From positions 1-6,397 of the forward strand of contig JALSNL010000441.1 in the NCBI GenBank assembly GCA_026987055.1: a stretch of DNA of 6,397 nucleotides. Reading direction: 5' to 3'. Positions 1 to 6,247 of this stretch are shown piece by piece. Within the stretch, counting starts at the first letter, position 1. Every line of letters starts with the position of its first letter. The notes under the pieces are model-generated. The model was not told the origin of the DNA. It saw only the letters and a program-made list of their open reading frames with translations, and did no database searches. The stretch comes from Melioribacteraceae bacterium (lineage in GTDB: Bacteria; Bacteroidota; Ignavibacteria; Ignavibacteriales; Melioribacteraceae). The position numbers were made by a program, and so were the translations under genes.

Positions 1-34
1 GCCAATAATATGTTATAAATAAAACTTTTTTCAT
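1..34 (-). CDS. Probable GT4 glycosyltransferase, N-terminal fragment (cut by window edge)
   Basis: An ATG on the minus strand at 34-32 opens a frame that reads MKKVLFITYYW and then runs off the window with a codon beginning in C, compatible with proline. The pattern MKKVLxITYYWPP is a familiar beginning of GT4 (GT-B fold) glycosyltransferases in Bacteroidota and relatives, where this strand and loop begin the N-terminal Rossmann domain. It lies on the same strand as the glycosylation operon and 125 nt after its last visible gene, so it probably continues the same cluster. There is no clear Shine-Dalgarno sequence in front of the ATG, unlike the other genes here. Only 11 residues are visible, so the family call rests on a short motif plus context. 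Confidence 0.55.
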   Translation of the reverse strand, partial: MKKVLFITYYW

Positions 35-159
35 TTTAAGGTTTTTTTAAAGTAAGCCAACTTTTGCATAAAACCAACGGCTACATTTATTTCATTTTCT
101 TTGCGTTAGGTTTTTACTTTGTACGGATTTACACAAACGTTTTTGAATTTATTAAACTT
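35..159. other. Intergenic gap between YfhO gene and GT4 fragment
   Basis: This AT-rich gap of 125 nt holds no convincing gene. It contains an imperfect inverted repeat (arms 70-79 and 104-114, one bulged base at 108, 24-nt loop) described separately. A minus-strand frame from the ATG at 69 encodes only 12 residues and its stop overlaps the GT4 start as ATGA. It has no ribosome binding site and is not called as a gene. No good promoter was found for the downstream gene. Confidence 0.6.
70..114 (-). terminator. Weak hairpin downstream of the YfhO gene (possible attenuator or terminator)
   Basis: On the plus strand AAAACCAACG (70-79) is complementary to CGTTAGGTTTT (104-114) apart from one bulged A at 108. 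In the minus-strand transcript the 3' arm ends in GGUUUU, which resembles a leaky intrinsic terminator placed about 45 nt after the YfhO stop. The 24-nt loop and AT-rich outer stem make it weak. In DNA this AT-rich it could arise by chance. Confidence 0.2.
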
Positions 160-2640
160 TTAATTTGTCTTTTTTCTAAAACCTAAAAGTATTGAACCGG
201 CAATCAACAAATAAATAACACCAACCGAAGCCCAAGATACATTGCGATAAAAGAAAAACGAATCGGGATGACAAATTACATCAACTTTATGTTTTCCTTC
301 CGGAACAACAACGGACATAACAGCGTGGTCGGTTTTATAAATTTTTTCTACTTGTTTGTTATCTATATAAATTTTCCATCCCGGCGGATAGAACAACTCC
401 GATAGAACAAGCAGAGAAGTTTTATCGGTAAAAACATCCAAGCTCAGTTTGTTCGGATTAAAATCTTTAACGGTTACCAAAGCGGAATCCGGTTTTGAAA
501 TGTTTCCGGTTAAATTTTCTTCAAGTATTGCCGTTTGTTCGGCGTCAAAATCGGAAGAATTTATTTTTTCCAATCTTTTATATTCGTCTTTTATAATTTC
601 GGCTTTGCCTACAAAAAATCCGCGTGGAAGATTATTGTTGTATTTATACAAGTATAGCTTTTTTGCTTTATCCGCATTAACCAAAGTTAGATTAGGATTT
701 GCTACAGGTTGCTGTAATACAACATATTTAACATTAAGGAATTTCATTACATTCCAATTTAGCGGAAAGTTTTTGTTTGGTCCTCCGTAATAACAATTTT
801 GTACAAGTTCTTCTATTGTGTACATTTTAATTGCACTATATCCGCCAATGGTTTGTTGATTATATCCCCAACGGTTATCGCCCATTAATTGTCCTACGGG
901 AAAAATTCTGAATAAAGACTTGTCGTTTCCCAAATATTTGTCAACGGCATTTTTTTGAAATACAACTTTATTTAAGTCGTTACGTTTTGTATAGTCTTCT
1001 CCGTAGTAGTTTTGTACGGTAATCAAATCGAAAGAAGCTATTACTAAAATTATTATTCCAAAAGAAGTAAAAGAAATTTTTTTATAAAAATAAGCAAGTA
1101 AAGCTCCGCCGCCAATTATAAGAATTGCAAAATATCTTATTAAGTCTTTGTTAAAATAACTTTGGCGTATTTTTTTTAACATATCTTTTACTTGTGCGTT
1201 GTAATTCTCTGTAGATTTCATAAATTCAAAGCCGCTGCTCATTAACCAAATTAAAATTCCAAGAAATAAAAATGCACCTATAACATAAAGTATGTTTTTA
1301 TTTACTTCTAAAGAAGGTTTAGCAATTTTAAGGTTCGATAAATAATTTAATCCATAAGCAGCAAGTACAACAAACACAAAAGATGTAACCGTTACGCTCA
1401 TTGCAGGAGCACGGAATTTGTTGAAGTAGGGAAAGTAATTATAGAACAATGAATAAAATGATTCAAAATGTCTTCCGAAAGAAAGTAAAATTAAAAATGC
1501 GGCAAATATTCCAAGACTAAAAACAAAATTATTTTTTCTAAGTACAAACAATGCTATAAATGCAAGCATCAAGGTTAATATACCAACATAATCGAACAAA
1601 GTATGAAACGGCATAAAGCCCCAATACAAAGGCAGTCTTTGGTTTTTTAATTGCGGAAAATCTTTTCCCGTATATTTTTCTCCGTAAATTCCACCGTAAG
1701 CATGTGGAATAACCAATCTCATTAATTCCAAAGGATGTGTTGACCATTGCGTTGCATATTGCATGGAAACACCATCGGAAGATTTGGCTTTTGCAACGTT
1801 TTTCTTTTTCAGATCTATTGTTGTTTTCCCTCTTTTGGAATATGGCAAATATTCTTTATTAAGCAAAAGAGGTTGAGCCGCCATTCCGAAAGAAATAGCA
1901 ACGGCAAGTATTAAAAGTGCGGATGTTTTTATAAAGTCGGTAACCTTTCCATCAATTAAATTTTTAACAATCGGGTAAACACCAACTGCAAACAGAAGCA
2001 TTGCGGTATAAAATATAATTTGATAATGTCCGGTTCTTATTTGTATTCCGAAAGCAAGTGCAAATAAAGCGGCTGATAGAATTGTTCTTTTATCAATAAA
2101 GTATTTAAACGAAAAAAGAATCCAAGGCAAATACATTAACGCTCTGAATTTTCTAAAATGTCCCTCTATCCAAAGACCTTTATAGTGCGGAAGAAGAACA
2201 AACATTAAAGCTCCGGTAAAAGCAACAAGAGGCGACATTTTTAAATAACGTAAAAAAAGAAACATTCCAATTCCGGCAAAAAGATAATAAATAAAAATAT
2301 TTCCGAATGCACTTTGTAACCAAGCCAATAAATTATCAACGGAAAATGCAAGCGGACCAATATCATTATAGTGAGGCATGCCGGCAAATATTGCAGGATT
2401 CCAGAATGCAAGTTCACCGGTCTTTTTAGTAAACTCGTTAATCAAATGAGTTTTACCTACACCGGCAACTACGTCTGTTCCTTGCGGTGAAAGTCCGTCT
2501 AATGCAGTAGGTTTATTTAATATAAGTAAGATTATAAAAATTAAAGCAAGGAATAGCCAATTTTGTTGTTTTGTTGAAAGTCCGAACATTTCGGATTTAT
2601 TATTAGAAACATTTTTTACAGTTTGTTTCTTTTTACTCAT
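160..2640 (-). CDS. YfhO-family multipass membrane protein (GT-C-like glycosyltransferase)
   Basis: An 826-residue integral membrane protein of the bacterial YfhO family. A short basic cytoplasmic tail (1-25) precedes a first helix at about 28-42. A conserved exoplasmic loop follows, with the acidic GTD motif (54-56) and WNPAIFAGMP (80-89), which matches the family's Trp-Asn-Pro / Gly-Met-Pro signature. About twelve further hydrophobic segments lie between 112 and 541, with FRAPA at 409-413. A large soluble domain (about 543-800) follows, containing YPPGWKIYIDNK (751-762) and VPEGKH (779-784), the typical C-terminal beta domain. A last helix lies at about 802-821. In Firmicutes YfhO transfers sugars from a polyprenyl carrier onto lipoteichoic acid outside the membrane; the acceptor here is unknown. 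The ATG follows AGAGG with a 5-nt spacer and lies 12 nt after the upstream GT2 stop, so it is third in the operon. Confidence 0.88.
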   Translation of the reverse strand: MSKKKQTVKNVSNNKSEMFGLSTKQQNWLFLALIFIILLILNKPTALDGLSPQGTDVVAGVGKTHLINEFTKKTGELAFWNPAIFAGMPHYNDIGPLAFSVDNLLAWLQSAFGNIFIYYLFAGIGMFLFLRYLKMSPLVAFTGALMFVLLPHYKGLWIEGHFRKFRALMYLPWILFSFKYFIDKRTILSAALFALAFGIQIRTGHYQIIFYTAMLLFAVGVYPIVKNLIDGKVTDFIKTSALLILAVAISFGMAAQPLLLNKEYLPYSKRGKTTIDLKKKNVAKAKSSDGVSMQYATQWSTHPLELMRLVIPHAYGGIYGEKYTGKDFPQLKNQRLPLYWGFMPFHTLFDYVGILTLMLAFIALFVLRKNNFVFSLGIFAAFLILLSFGRHFESFYSLFYNYFPYFNKFRAPAMSVTVTSFVFVVLAAYGLNYLSNLKIAKPSLEVNKNILYVIGAFLFLGILIWLMSSGFEFMKSTENYNAQVKDMLKKIRQSYFNKDLIRYFAILIIGGGALLAYFYKKISFTSFGIIILVIASFDLITVQNYYGEDYTKRNDLNKVVFQKNAVDKYLGNDKSLFRIFPVGQLMGDNRWGYNQQTIGGYSAIKMYTIEELVQNCYYGGPNKNFPLNWNVMKFLNVKYVVLQQPVANPNLTLVNADKAKKLYLYKYNNNLPRGFFVGKAEIIKDEYKRLEKINSSDFDAEQTAILEENLTGNISKPDSALVTVKDFNPNKLSLDVFTDKTSLLVLSELFYPPGWKIYIDNKQVEKIYKTDHAVMSVVVPEGKHKVDVICHPDSFFFYRNVSWASVGVIYLLIAGSILLGFRKKTN

Positions 2641-2652
2641 TGTTGCCTCTTG

Positions 2653-3684
2653 TTATTTATAGTAGTTACGAACAAAGCCCGTAAACTCATCTTTTTTAAA
2701 AATTATTCTTTTAATAAAAGCATTTATAAAACCTAAACCGTAACCCCAAATTTGTGTTACAACAATTATCGGGATATACGGAAAGACTTTTGCATCTTTA
2801 TATTTTATAATTCCGTGTATTGCCATTAACAACAATATTAAAATTCCAAATAAAATAAACGGTAAAAATATTTTTGGAAATATAATTGCAAGTATAATAA
2901 AAGCAAAAGATATAATAGTTCCTATTGCAGGGAAAAAGTGTACCGGCTCTAACATTTTATTATCTATCTTATAAAGATTTATTCTTGCAACGCCCCAATT
3001 ATAAACTTGCTTAAAAAATTTTTTTACGGAAATTCTTCTTTTATGGTAAACCATTGCATCGGAAACTTTAATAATCGGTTCACCGGTAGAAAGAATTCTA
3101 TTACTAAATTCAATATCTTGACCGTGGCGAAGCTTTCCCATTCCCCCGATTTTTTTAACAATATCTGCACGAACACCCATATTAAAACTGCGCGGATAAT
3201 ATTTGGAAATTTTCTTTTTTGAATGTCCGCGTATTCCGCCGGTTGTAATAAATGAAGTCATAGAGTAATCAATTGCTTTTTGGATAGGTTTAAAGTTTGG
3301 TAAAACTCCATCCGGACCACCGAATCCGGCAACATCTATTTTTTCCACTTCTTTTTTATAGGCGGAAAGCCAGTTCTCATCGGCAATGCAATCGCTATCT
3401 ATAAAAATAAAATATTTCCCTTTGGCGTTTTTCATCCCGAGATTTCGTGCTTCACCCGGTCCTTTATGGTTTTGACCCAGCATTCTTAAATTTAATTTAT
3501 ACTTACTTGCTAGCTTTTCTATTACATCTTTTGTGTTATCGGTGGAACCGTCATCAACAATAATTATTTCAAAATCGGTTTTGGAAATTGTTTGTTTGGA
3601 AAGCGAATCCAACAACTCTTTAATTTCATCTGCACGGTTATAAGTAGGAACAATTACAGAAAATAAAAAATCGTAAGAAGACAT
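2653..3684 (-). CDS. Membrane-anchored family 2 glycosyltransferase
   Basis: A 343-residue GT-A fold inverting glycosyltransferase (GT2). The nucleotide-sugar strand reads VIVPTYNRADE (10-20). The uridine-binding VDDGSTD lies at 43-49, GPGEARNLG at 75-83, the metal-binding DSD at 96-98, and the acceptor/base region is HGQDIEFSNR (187-196), where GQD stands in place of the commoner GED. Three hydrophobic helices (about 251-269, 271-290, 303-322) anchor the C-terminus, so it works on the cytoplasmic face of the membrane, probably on a lipid-linked or polysaccharide acceptor. The frame stays open upstream to a TTG at 3771, but that start would overlap the previous gene. The ATG at 3684 is preceded by AAAGGGA and starts exactly before the conserved GT2 strand, so it is preferred. 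It is the middle gene of the operon, 13 nt after the upstream stop. The sugar is not predictable. Confidence 0.88.
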   Translation of the reverse strand: MSSYDFLFSVIVPTYNRADEIKELLDSLSKQTISKTDFEIIIVDDGSTDNTKDVIEKLASKYKLNLRMLGQNHKGPGEARNLGMKNAKGKYFIFIDSDCIADENWLSAYKKEVEKIDVAGFGGPDGVLPNFKPIQKAIDYSMTSFITTGGIRGHSKKKISKYYPRSFNMGVRADIVKKIGGMGKLRHGQDIEFSNRILSTGEPIIKVSDAMVYHKRRISVKKFFKQVYNWGVARINLYKIDNKMLEPVHFFPAIGTIISFAFIILAIIFPKIFLPFILFGILILLLMAIHGIIKYKDAKVFPYIPIIVVTQIWGYGLGFINAFIKRIIFKKDEFTGFVRNYYK

Positions 3685-3697
3685 AGTTTCCCTTTGA
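3685..3697 (-). promoter_or_regulatory. Ribosome binding site fixing the start of the second GT2
   Basis: The 13-nt gap between the two GT2 genes carries AAAGGGA (3695-3689) four bases before the ATG at 3684. This favours that ATG over the in-frame ATG at 3729, which has only an A-run in front of it, and over the TTG at 3771. Both of those lie inside the preceding gene. Confidence 0.6.
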
Positions 3698-4900
3698 TTA
3701 TTTTTTTTCTTTGATGCTGTATGAATCATCTTTTTTTGTGTTGTGAGCAAGCATTTCGCCAATAAGACCAAGGGAGAAAAATTGGACTCCTACAATTATC
3801 AACAATGTTCCAAGATATAAGACGGGACGATTGCTTAAATTTATTTTATGAGCAAACCATAAAATGGATAAATAACCGTCAATTAAAACTCCGGCAAGAA
3901 AACTTATGGCACCGAGCAAACCGAAGAAATGAAGAGGTCGTTGAATATATCTTGTAGTAAAAATCACGGTTATTAAATCAATAAAACCTTTAAAGAATCT
4001 TGAAATTCCGAATTTGGTTTTACCGTATCTTCTCGGATGATGTTTAACTGCTATTTCGGAAATTTTAAAACCTTTCCAATCCGCCAAAACCGGAATATAT
4101 CTGTGAAGCTCTCCGTGAACATTTACGTTTTTAACAACAACTTTTCTGTAGGCTTTAAGTCCGCAATTAAAATCGTGAATTTTAATCCCGCTCATCAAAC
4201 GGGTAATATAATTAAAGAAACGGGAAGAATATTTTTTAATAAACGGATCATGTCTTTGTTTTTTCCAACCGGAAACCAAATCGTAACCGTTGGTAAGTTC
4301 TTTTAATAAGTTTGGAATTTCGGAAGGATCGTCTTGTAAATCGGCATCCATTGTAATTACGGCATCACCTGTTACATTTTGAAATCCAACATTTAAGGCG
4401 GCGGATTTACCATAGTTTTTTCTAAAACTTATATATTTAATTTTATTATCTGTTTTTGCCATTGTGCGAATAACTTGCAAGGAATTATCATCACTTCCGT
4501 CATCAACAAAATAAATTTCATAATCCGGAGATATATTTGTAAATGCTTTTTTAATTTCGTTAACTAAAGTGGTCAACGATTCTTCTTCGTTATAAAGAGG
4601 AACCAAAACAGAAACCTTTCTAAAAGGGAACTTAGTTAAATTAGTTTCTTTTTTAATAATATTACTTGATTTACTTCTATTATAATAACGCTTTCCGGCG
4701 TAATTACTTTTACTTCTTCTATTATTATAGTGTTTGCTTTTGCCTTGTGACGCTTCTTTGGGTTGTTCTTTCGAAACATCCTTTTTTTCTGCAGAGTTTG
4801 GGTTTTGTCTGTTTTTGTTTGAGAAGTTAGGTTTATTTTTCGTATTATTTTTCTTGTTTATAGGTTTTTCAACACTATTCTTATCTTTTTCTGATTCCAA
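3698..4900 (-). CDS. DPM1/GtrB/CsbB-like polyprenyl-phosphate glycosyltransferase with basic N-terminal extension
   Basis: A 400-residue GT2 enzyme of the dolichol/undecaprenyl-phosphate sugar transferase type. Residues 1 to about 91 are a low-complexity tail rich in Lys, Asn, Arg and Ser, without hydrophobic segments. The catalytic domain follows: VPLYNEEE (100-107), VDDGSDDN (132-139), DADLQDDP (185-192, metal site), DFNCGLKAYR (243-252), and HHPRRYGKTKFG (287-298), a hallmark of this subfamily. Two helices (about 324-348 and 360-383) anchor the C-terminus, as in GtrB and CsbB. It probably loads a sugar from a nucleotide donor onto polyprenyl phosphate on the cytoplasmic face. There is no ATG before residue 147, which is inside the catalytic domain. 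The start must be one of two adjacent TTG codons (4903 or 4900); the latter has the better 7-nt spacing from GAGG at 4911-4908. It is the first gene of the operon. Confidence 0.87.
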   Translation of the reverse strand: MESEKDKNSVEKPINKKNNTKNKPNFSNKNRQNPNSAEKKDVSKEQPKEASQGKSKHYNNRRSKSNYAGKRYYNRSKSSNIIKKETNLTKFPFRKVSVLVPLYNEEESLTTLVNEIKKAFTNISPDYEIYFVDDGSDDNSLQVIRTMAKTDNKIKYISFRKNYGKSAALNVGFQNVTGDAVITMDADLQDDPSEIPNLLKELTNGYDLVSGWKKQRHDPFIKKYSSRFFNYITRLMSGIKIHDFNCGLKAYRKVVVKNVNVHGELHRYIPVLADWKGFKISEIAVKHHPRRYGKTKFGISRFFKGFIDLITVIFTTRYIQRPLHFFGLLGAISFLAGVLIDGYLSILWFAHKINLSNRPVLYLGTLLIIVGVQFFSLGLIGEMLAHNTKKDDSYSIKEKK

Positions 4901-4907
4901 CAAAAAG

Positions 4908-4911
4908 CCTC
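4908..4911 (-). promoter_or_regulatory. Shine-Dalgarno for a tandem TTG start
   Basis: GAGG on the minus strand lies 4 nt before the TTG at 4903 and 7 nt before the TTG at 4900, which favours the second. An ATG at 4913 overlaps the GAGG but is in another frame and closes after ten codons. It is therefore not the start of the enzyme. Confidence 0.5.
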
Positions 4912-4931
4912 ATGTCATTATTTATTACTTA

Positions 4932-4959
4932 ATTATCAATTGTTAAATAGGAATGTTAA
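4932..4959 (-). promoter_or_regulatory. Candidate promoter of the leftward glycosylation operon
   Basis: On the minus strand TTAACA (4959-4954) and GATAAT (4937-4932) are separated by 16 nt, each differing from the sigma-70 consensus at one position. Transcription would begin near 4925, leaving a leader of roughly 20-25 nt with the GAGG ribosome site. The region is so AT-rich that chance matches are common, and Bacteroidota-type promoters differ from this consensus, so the call is weak. Confidence 0.3.
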
Positions 4960-5103
4960 AATTAACTTAATATAACGCTAAAATCAATTTGATTAAATAA
5001 GAACGATAATTCCAAATCAAATATTTTAGAACAAATATTTAATTTATTTATACAATAAATAACAAAAATTATCGTTTACTCTATTACAAAAGCGGAATTG
5101 TGG

Positions 5104-5646
5104 ATGTTGGAAAAAGAACTTATAATAAAATGTAAAAACGGTGATGGAGAAGCATTCAGATATTTAATGCTAAACTATAAAAATAAACTCTTCGGTTATC
5201 TTTGGAGGTTTGGAAAAGATCAATTTCATACCGAAGAAATGTTTCAAGAAACTTTGATAAAGGTATGGAAAGGTATTTCAAATTATAATGATAAAAATAA
5301 ATTTTCATCATGGCTGTTTACAATAGCACATAATGTTGCAATAGATTATATAAGAAAAAAAAATTTAATATTAAGTGTGAATATAGATACGCTAAAATCT
5401 AATCCAACTCAAAATATTCATGATGACAAGTTTATTCAAAAAGAAACTGTTAATCTCATTATTGAAGCTGTTGATATTTTATCTGAAAAACAAAAGCGGG
5501 TTTTCCTTTTAAGGCAGCATGGAGAATTATCGTTTAAGGAAATAGCAAAAATAACAAATGAACCATTGAATACAGTATTAAGCCATATGAACTATGCAAT
5601 TAAAAAAATAAGAAAACAATTGGAAGTTAAATATGAATTACGATGA
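5104..5646 (+). CDS. ECF (extracytoplasmic function) RNA polymerase sigma factor
   Basis: A 180-residue sigma-70 family protein with only regions 2 and 4, the usual ECF layout and length. Region 2 spans about 15-85. EEMFQETLIKVWKGI (44-58) matches the core-binding DxxQExFxxxW pattern, and FSSWLFTIAHNVAIDYIRKK (67-86) covers the -10 recognition and melting helices. A polar linker (about 88-111) leads to region 4 at about 120-172: LSEKQKRVFLLR (126-137), then the helix-turn-helix ELSFKEIAKITNEPLNTVLSHM (141-162) for -35 recognition. A TTG in frame at 5098 is too close to the AGCGGA ribosome site (5091-5096) to be used; the ATG at 5104 has a 7-nt spacer. It overlaps the next gene by 14 nt, the usual arrangement with a cognate anti-sigma factor. 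It probably directs its own operon and perhaps the divergent one. Confidence 0.92.
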   Translation: MLEKELIIKCKNGDGEAFRYLMLNYKNKLFGYLWRFGKDQFHTEEMFQETLIKVWKGISNYNDKNKFSSWLFTIAHNVAIDYIRKKNLILSVNIDTLKSNPTQNIHDDKFIQKETVNLIIEAVDILSEKQKRVFLLRQHGELSFKEIAKITNEPLNTVLSHMNYAIKKIRKQLEVKYELR

Positions 5647-6235
5647 AAAAAATATAGTAGAGAAATTTGAACAAGAAGTATGGTTGTATTTAGATCAGAG
5701 TTTACCCGAAAAACGAATGAAATATTGGGATAAAAAATTAGAAGAAAACAATTACTTAAAAAATGTAATTAATAATATTAAGTATGTTACAAACAGCTAT
5801 AATGGCATTCAACAACCTATATTGAATGACGAACGTTTTAATAGTATGGTTGATAAAACAATAAAAAGCAAAACGCTATTTAATAATAAAATAAAGCAAT
5901 ATTTCATAAAAGAAGAAAGAAAAATCTATCAAGGGAAATTAGCTTTTTTATTTACTCTTTTAATCATGGTGTTTTCATTTATAATAATAAACAACAAAAA
6001 GAATTTTATAAAAAAAAATATAACTGTTAAAACTTCAATATATATGGACTGGAATGCAAATTCTATTGATAAAAAAATAAATAAAATTAATACAAGAATA
6101 AAATTGGTCCGGAACGAAGATTTTAGAAATTATTATTACAATAGAATTATAGACAATCAATGGAAAAAAAACACAATAGAAATAGGAAGTAAAATTAGAA
6201 AAATAAAGATTAATTTAGAAAATTATAAATTTTAA
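5633..6235 (+). CDS. Probable transmembrane anti-sigma factor lacking zinc ligands
   Basis: A 200-residue protein with one strong membrane helix at about 102-120. Before it lies a roughly 100-residue cytoplasmic part rich in Lys and Asn. Its first section, FEQEVWLYLDQSLPEKRMKY (12-31), resembles the first helices of anti-sigma domains (hydrophobic helix, LYLDxxL, then a charged helix). After the membrane there are about 80 residues outside, basic and without a recognised domain. There is no cysteine and no histidine in the whole protein, so it cannot be a zinc-binding HxxxCxxC anti-sigma factor. The role is inferred mainly from position: its ATG (5633) lies inside the end of the ECF sigma gene, GGAAG (5622-5626) is a good ribosome site, and overlapping genes of this kind are translationally coupled. 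It could instead be an unrelated membrane protein of the stress operon. Confidence 0.7.
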   Translation: MNYDEKNIVEKFEQEVWLYLDQSLPEKRMKYWDKKLEENNYLKNVINNIKYVTNSYNGIQQPILNDERFNSMVDKTIKSKTLFNNKIKQYFIKEERKIYQGKLAFLFTLLIMVFSFIIINNKKNFIKKNITVKTSIYMDWNANSIDKKINKINTRIKLVRNEDFRNYYYNRIIDNQWKKNTIEIGSKIRKIKINLENYKF

Positions 6236-6247
6236 CAGGAGACAATC

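Larger units (their letters stand above)
4904..5103. promoter_or_regulatory. Divergent intergenic control region with short palindromes and repeats
   Basis: About 200 nt of very AT-rich DNA separate the divergent operons and must hold both promoters. Visible structure includes a 13-bp palindrome AATCAA-T-TTGATT (4982-4994). A 9-bp direct repeat CAAATATTT occurs at 5018-5026 and 5032-5040 with a 14-nt period, and the inner AAATATTT is itself palindromic. A 10-bp inverted repeat pairs AACGATAATT (5002-5011) with AATTATCGTT (5067-5076). GAAC, the typical core of ECF -35 elements, occurs at 5001-5004 and 5029-5032. TATACAAT at 5049-5056 could be a -10 element for the sigma gene, but no good -35 pairs with it. 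Confidence 0.5.

Noticed and set aside
31..69. Short minus-strand frame of 12 codons whose stop overlaps the GT4 start
   Set aside because: It has no ribosome site and is too short to assess. The ATGA overlap is easily a coincidence.
449..790. Plus-strand open frame of 113 codons
   Set aside because: It lies wholly antisense to the soluble C-terminal domain of the YfhO protein, which has clear family motifs. The translated peptide has no recognisable domain.
1538..1747. Minus-strand open frame of 69 codons
   Set aside because: It is an alternative frame inside the YfhO gene, with no ribosome site or protein-like features.
2449..2481. AGVGKTH in the YfhO protein looks like a P-loop
   Set aside because: The Walker A spacing GxxxxGK[ST] is not met, and the segment lies in the exoplasmic loop after the first helix, where this family has a conserved GTD region.
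3007..3222. Plus-strand open frame of 71 codons
   Set aside because: It is antisense to the catalytic region of the second GT2 and has no supporting signal.
3685..3771. Longer start for the second GT2, adding 29 residues
   Set aside because: It would begin with TTG inside the previous gene. The ATG at 3684 has a good AAAGGGA site and fits the usual GT2 N-terminus.
4037..4306. Plus-strand open frame of 89 codons
   Set aside because: It is antisense to conserved motifs of the DPM1-like GT2, so it is a shadow frame.
4734..4946. Plus-strand hydrophobic open frame of 70 codons
   Set aside because: It is the mirror of the Lys/Asn-rich tail (AAA and AAT codons read backwards as Phe and Ile). It starts with TTG and has no good ribosome site.
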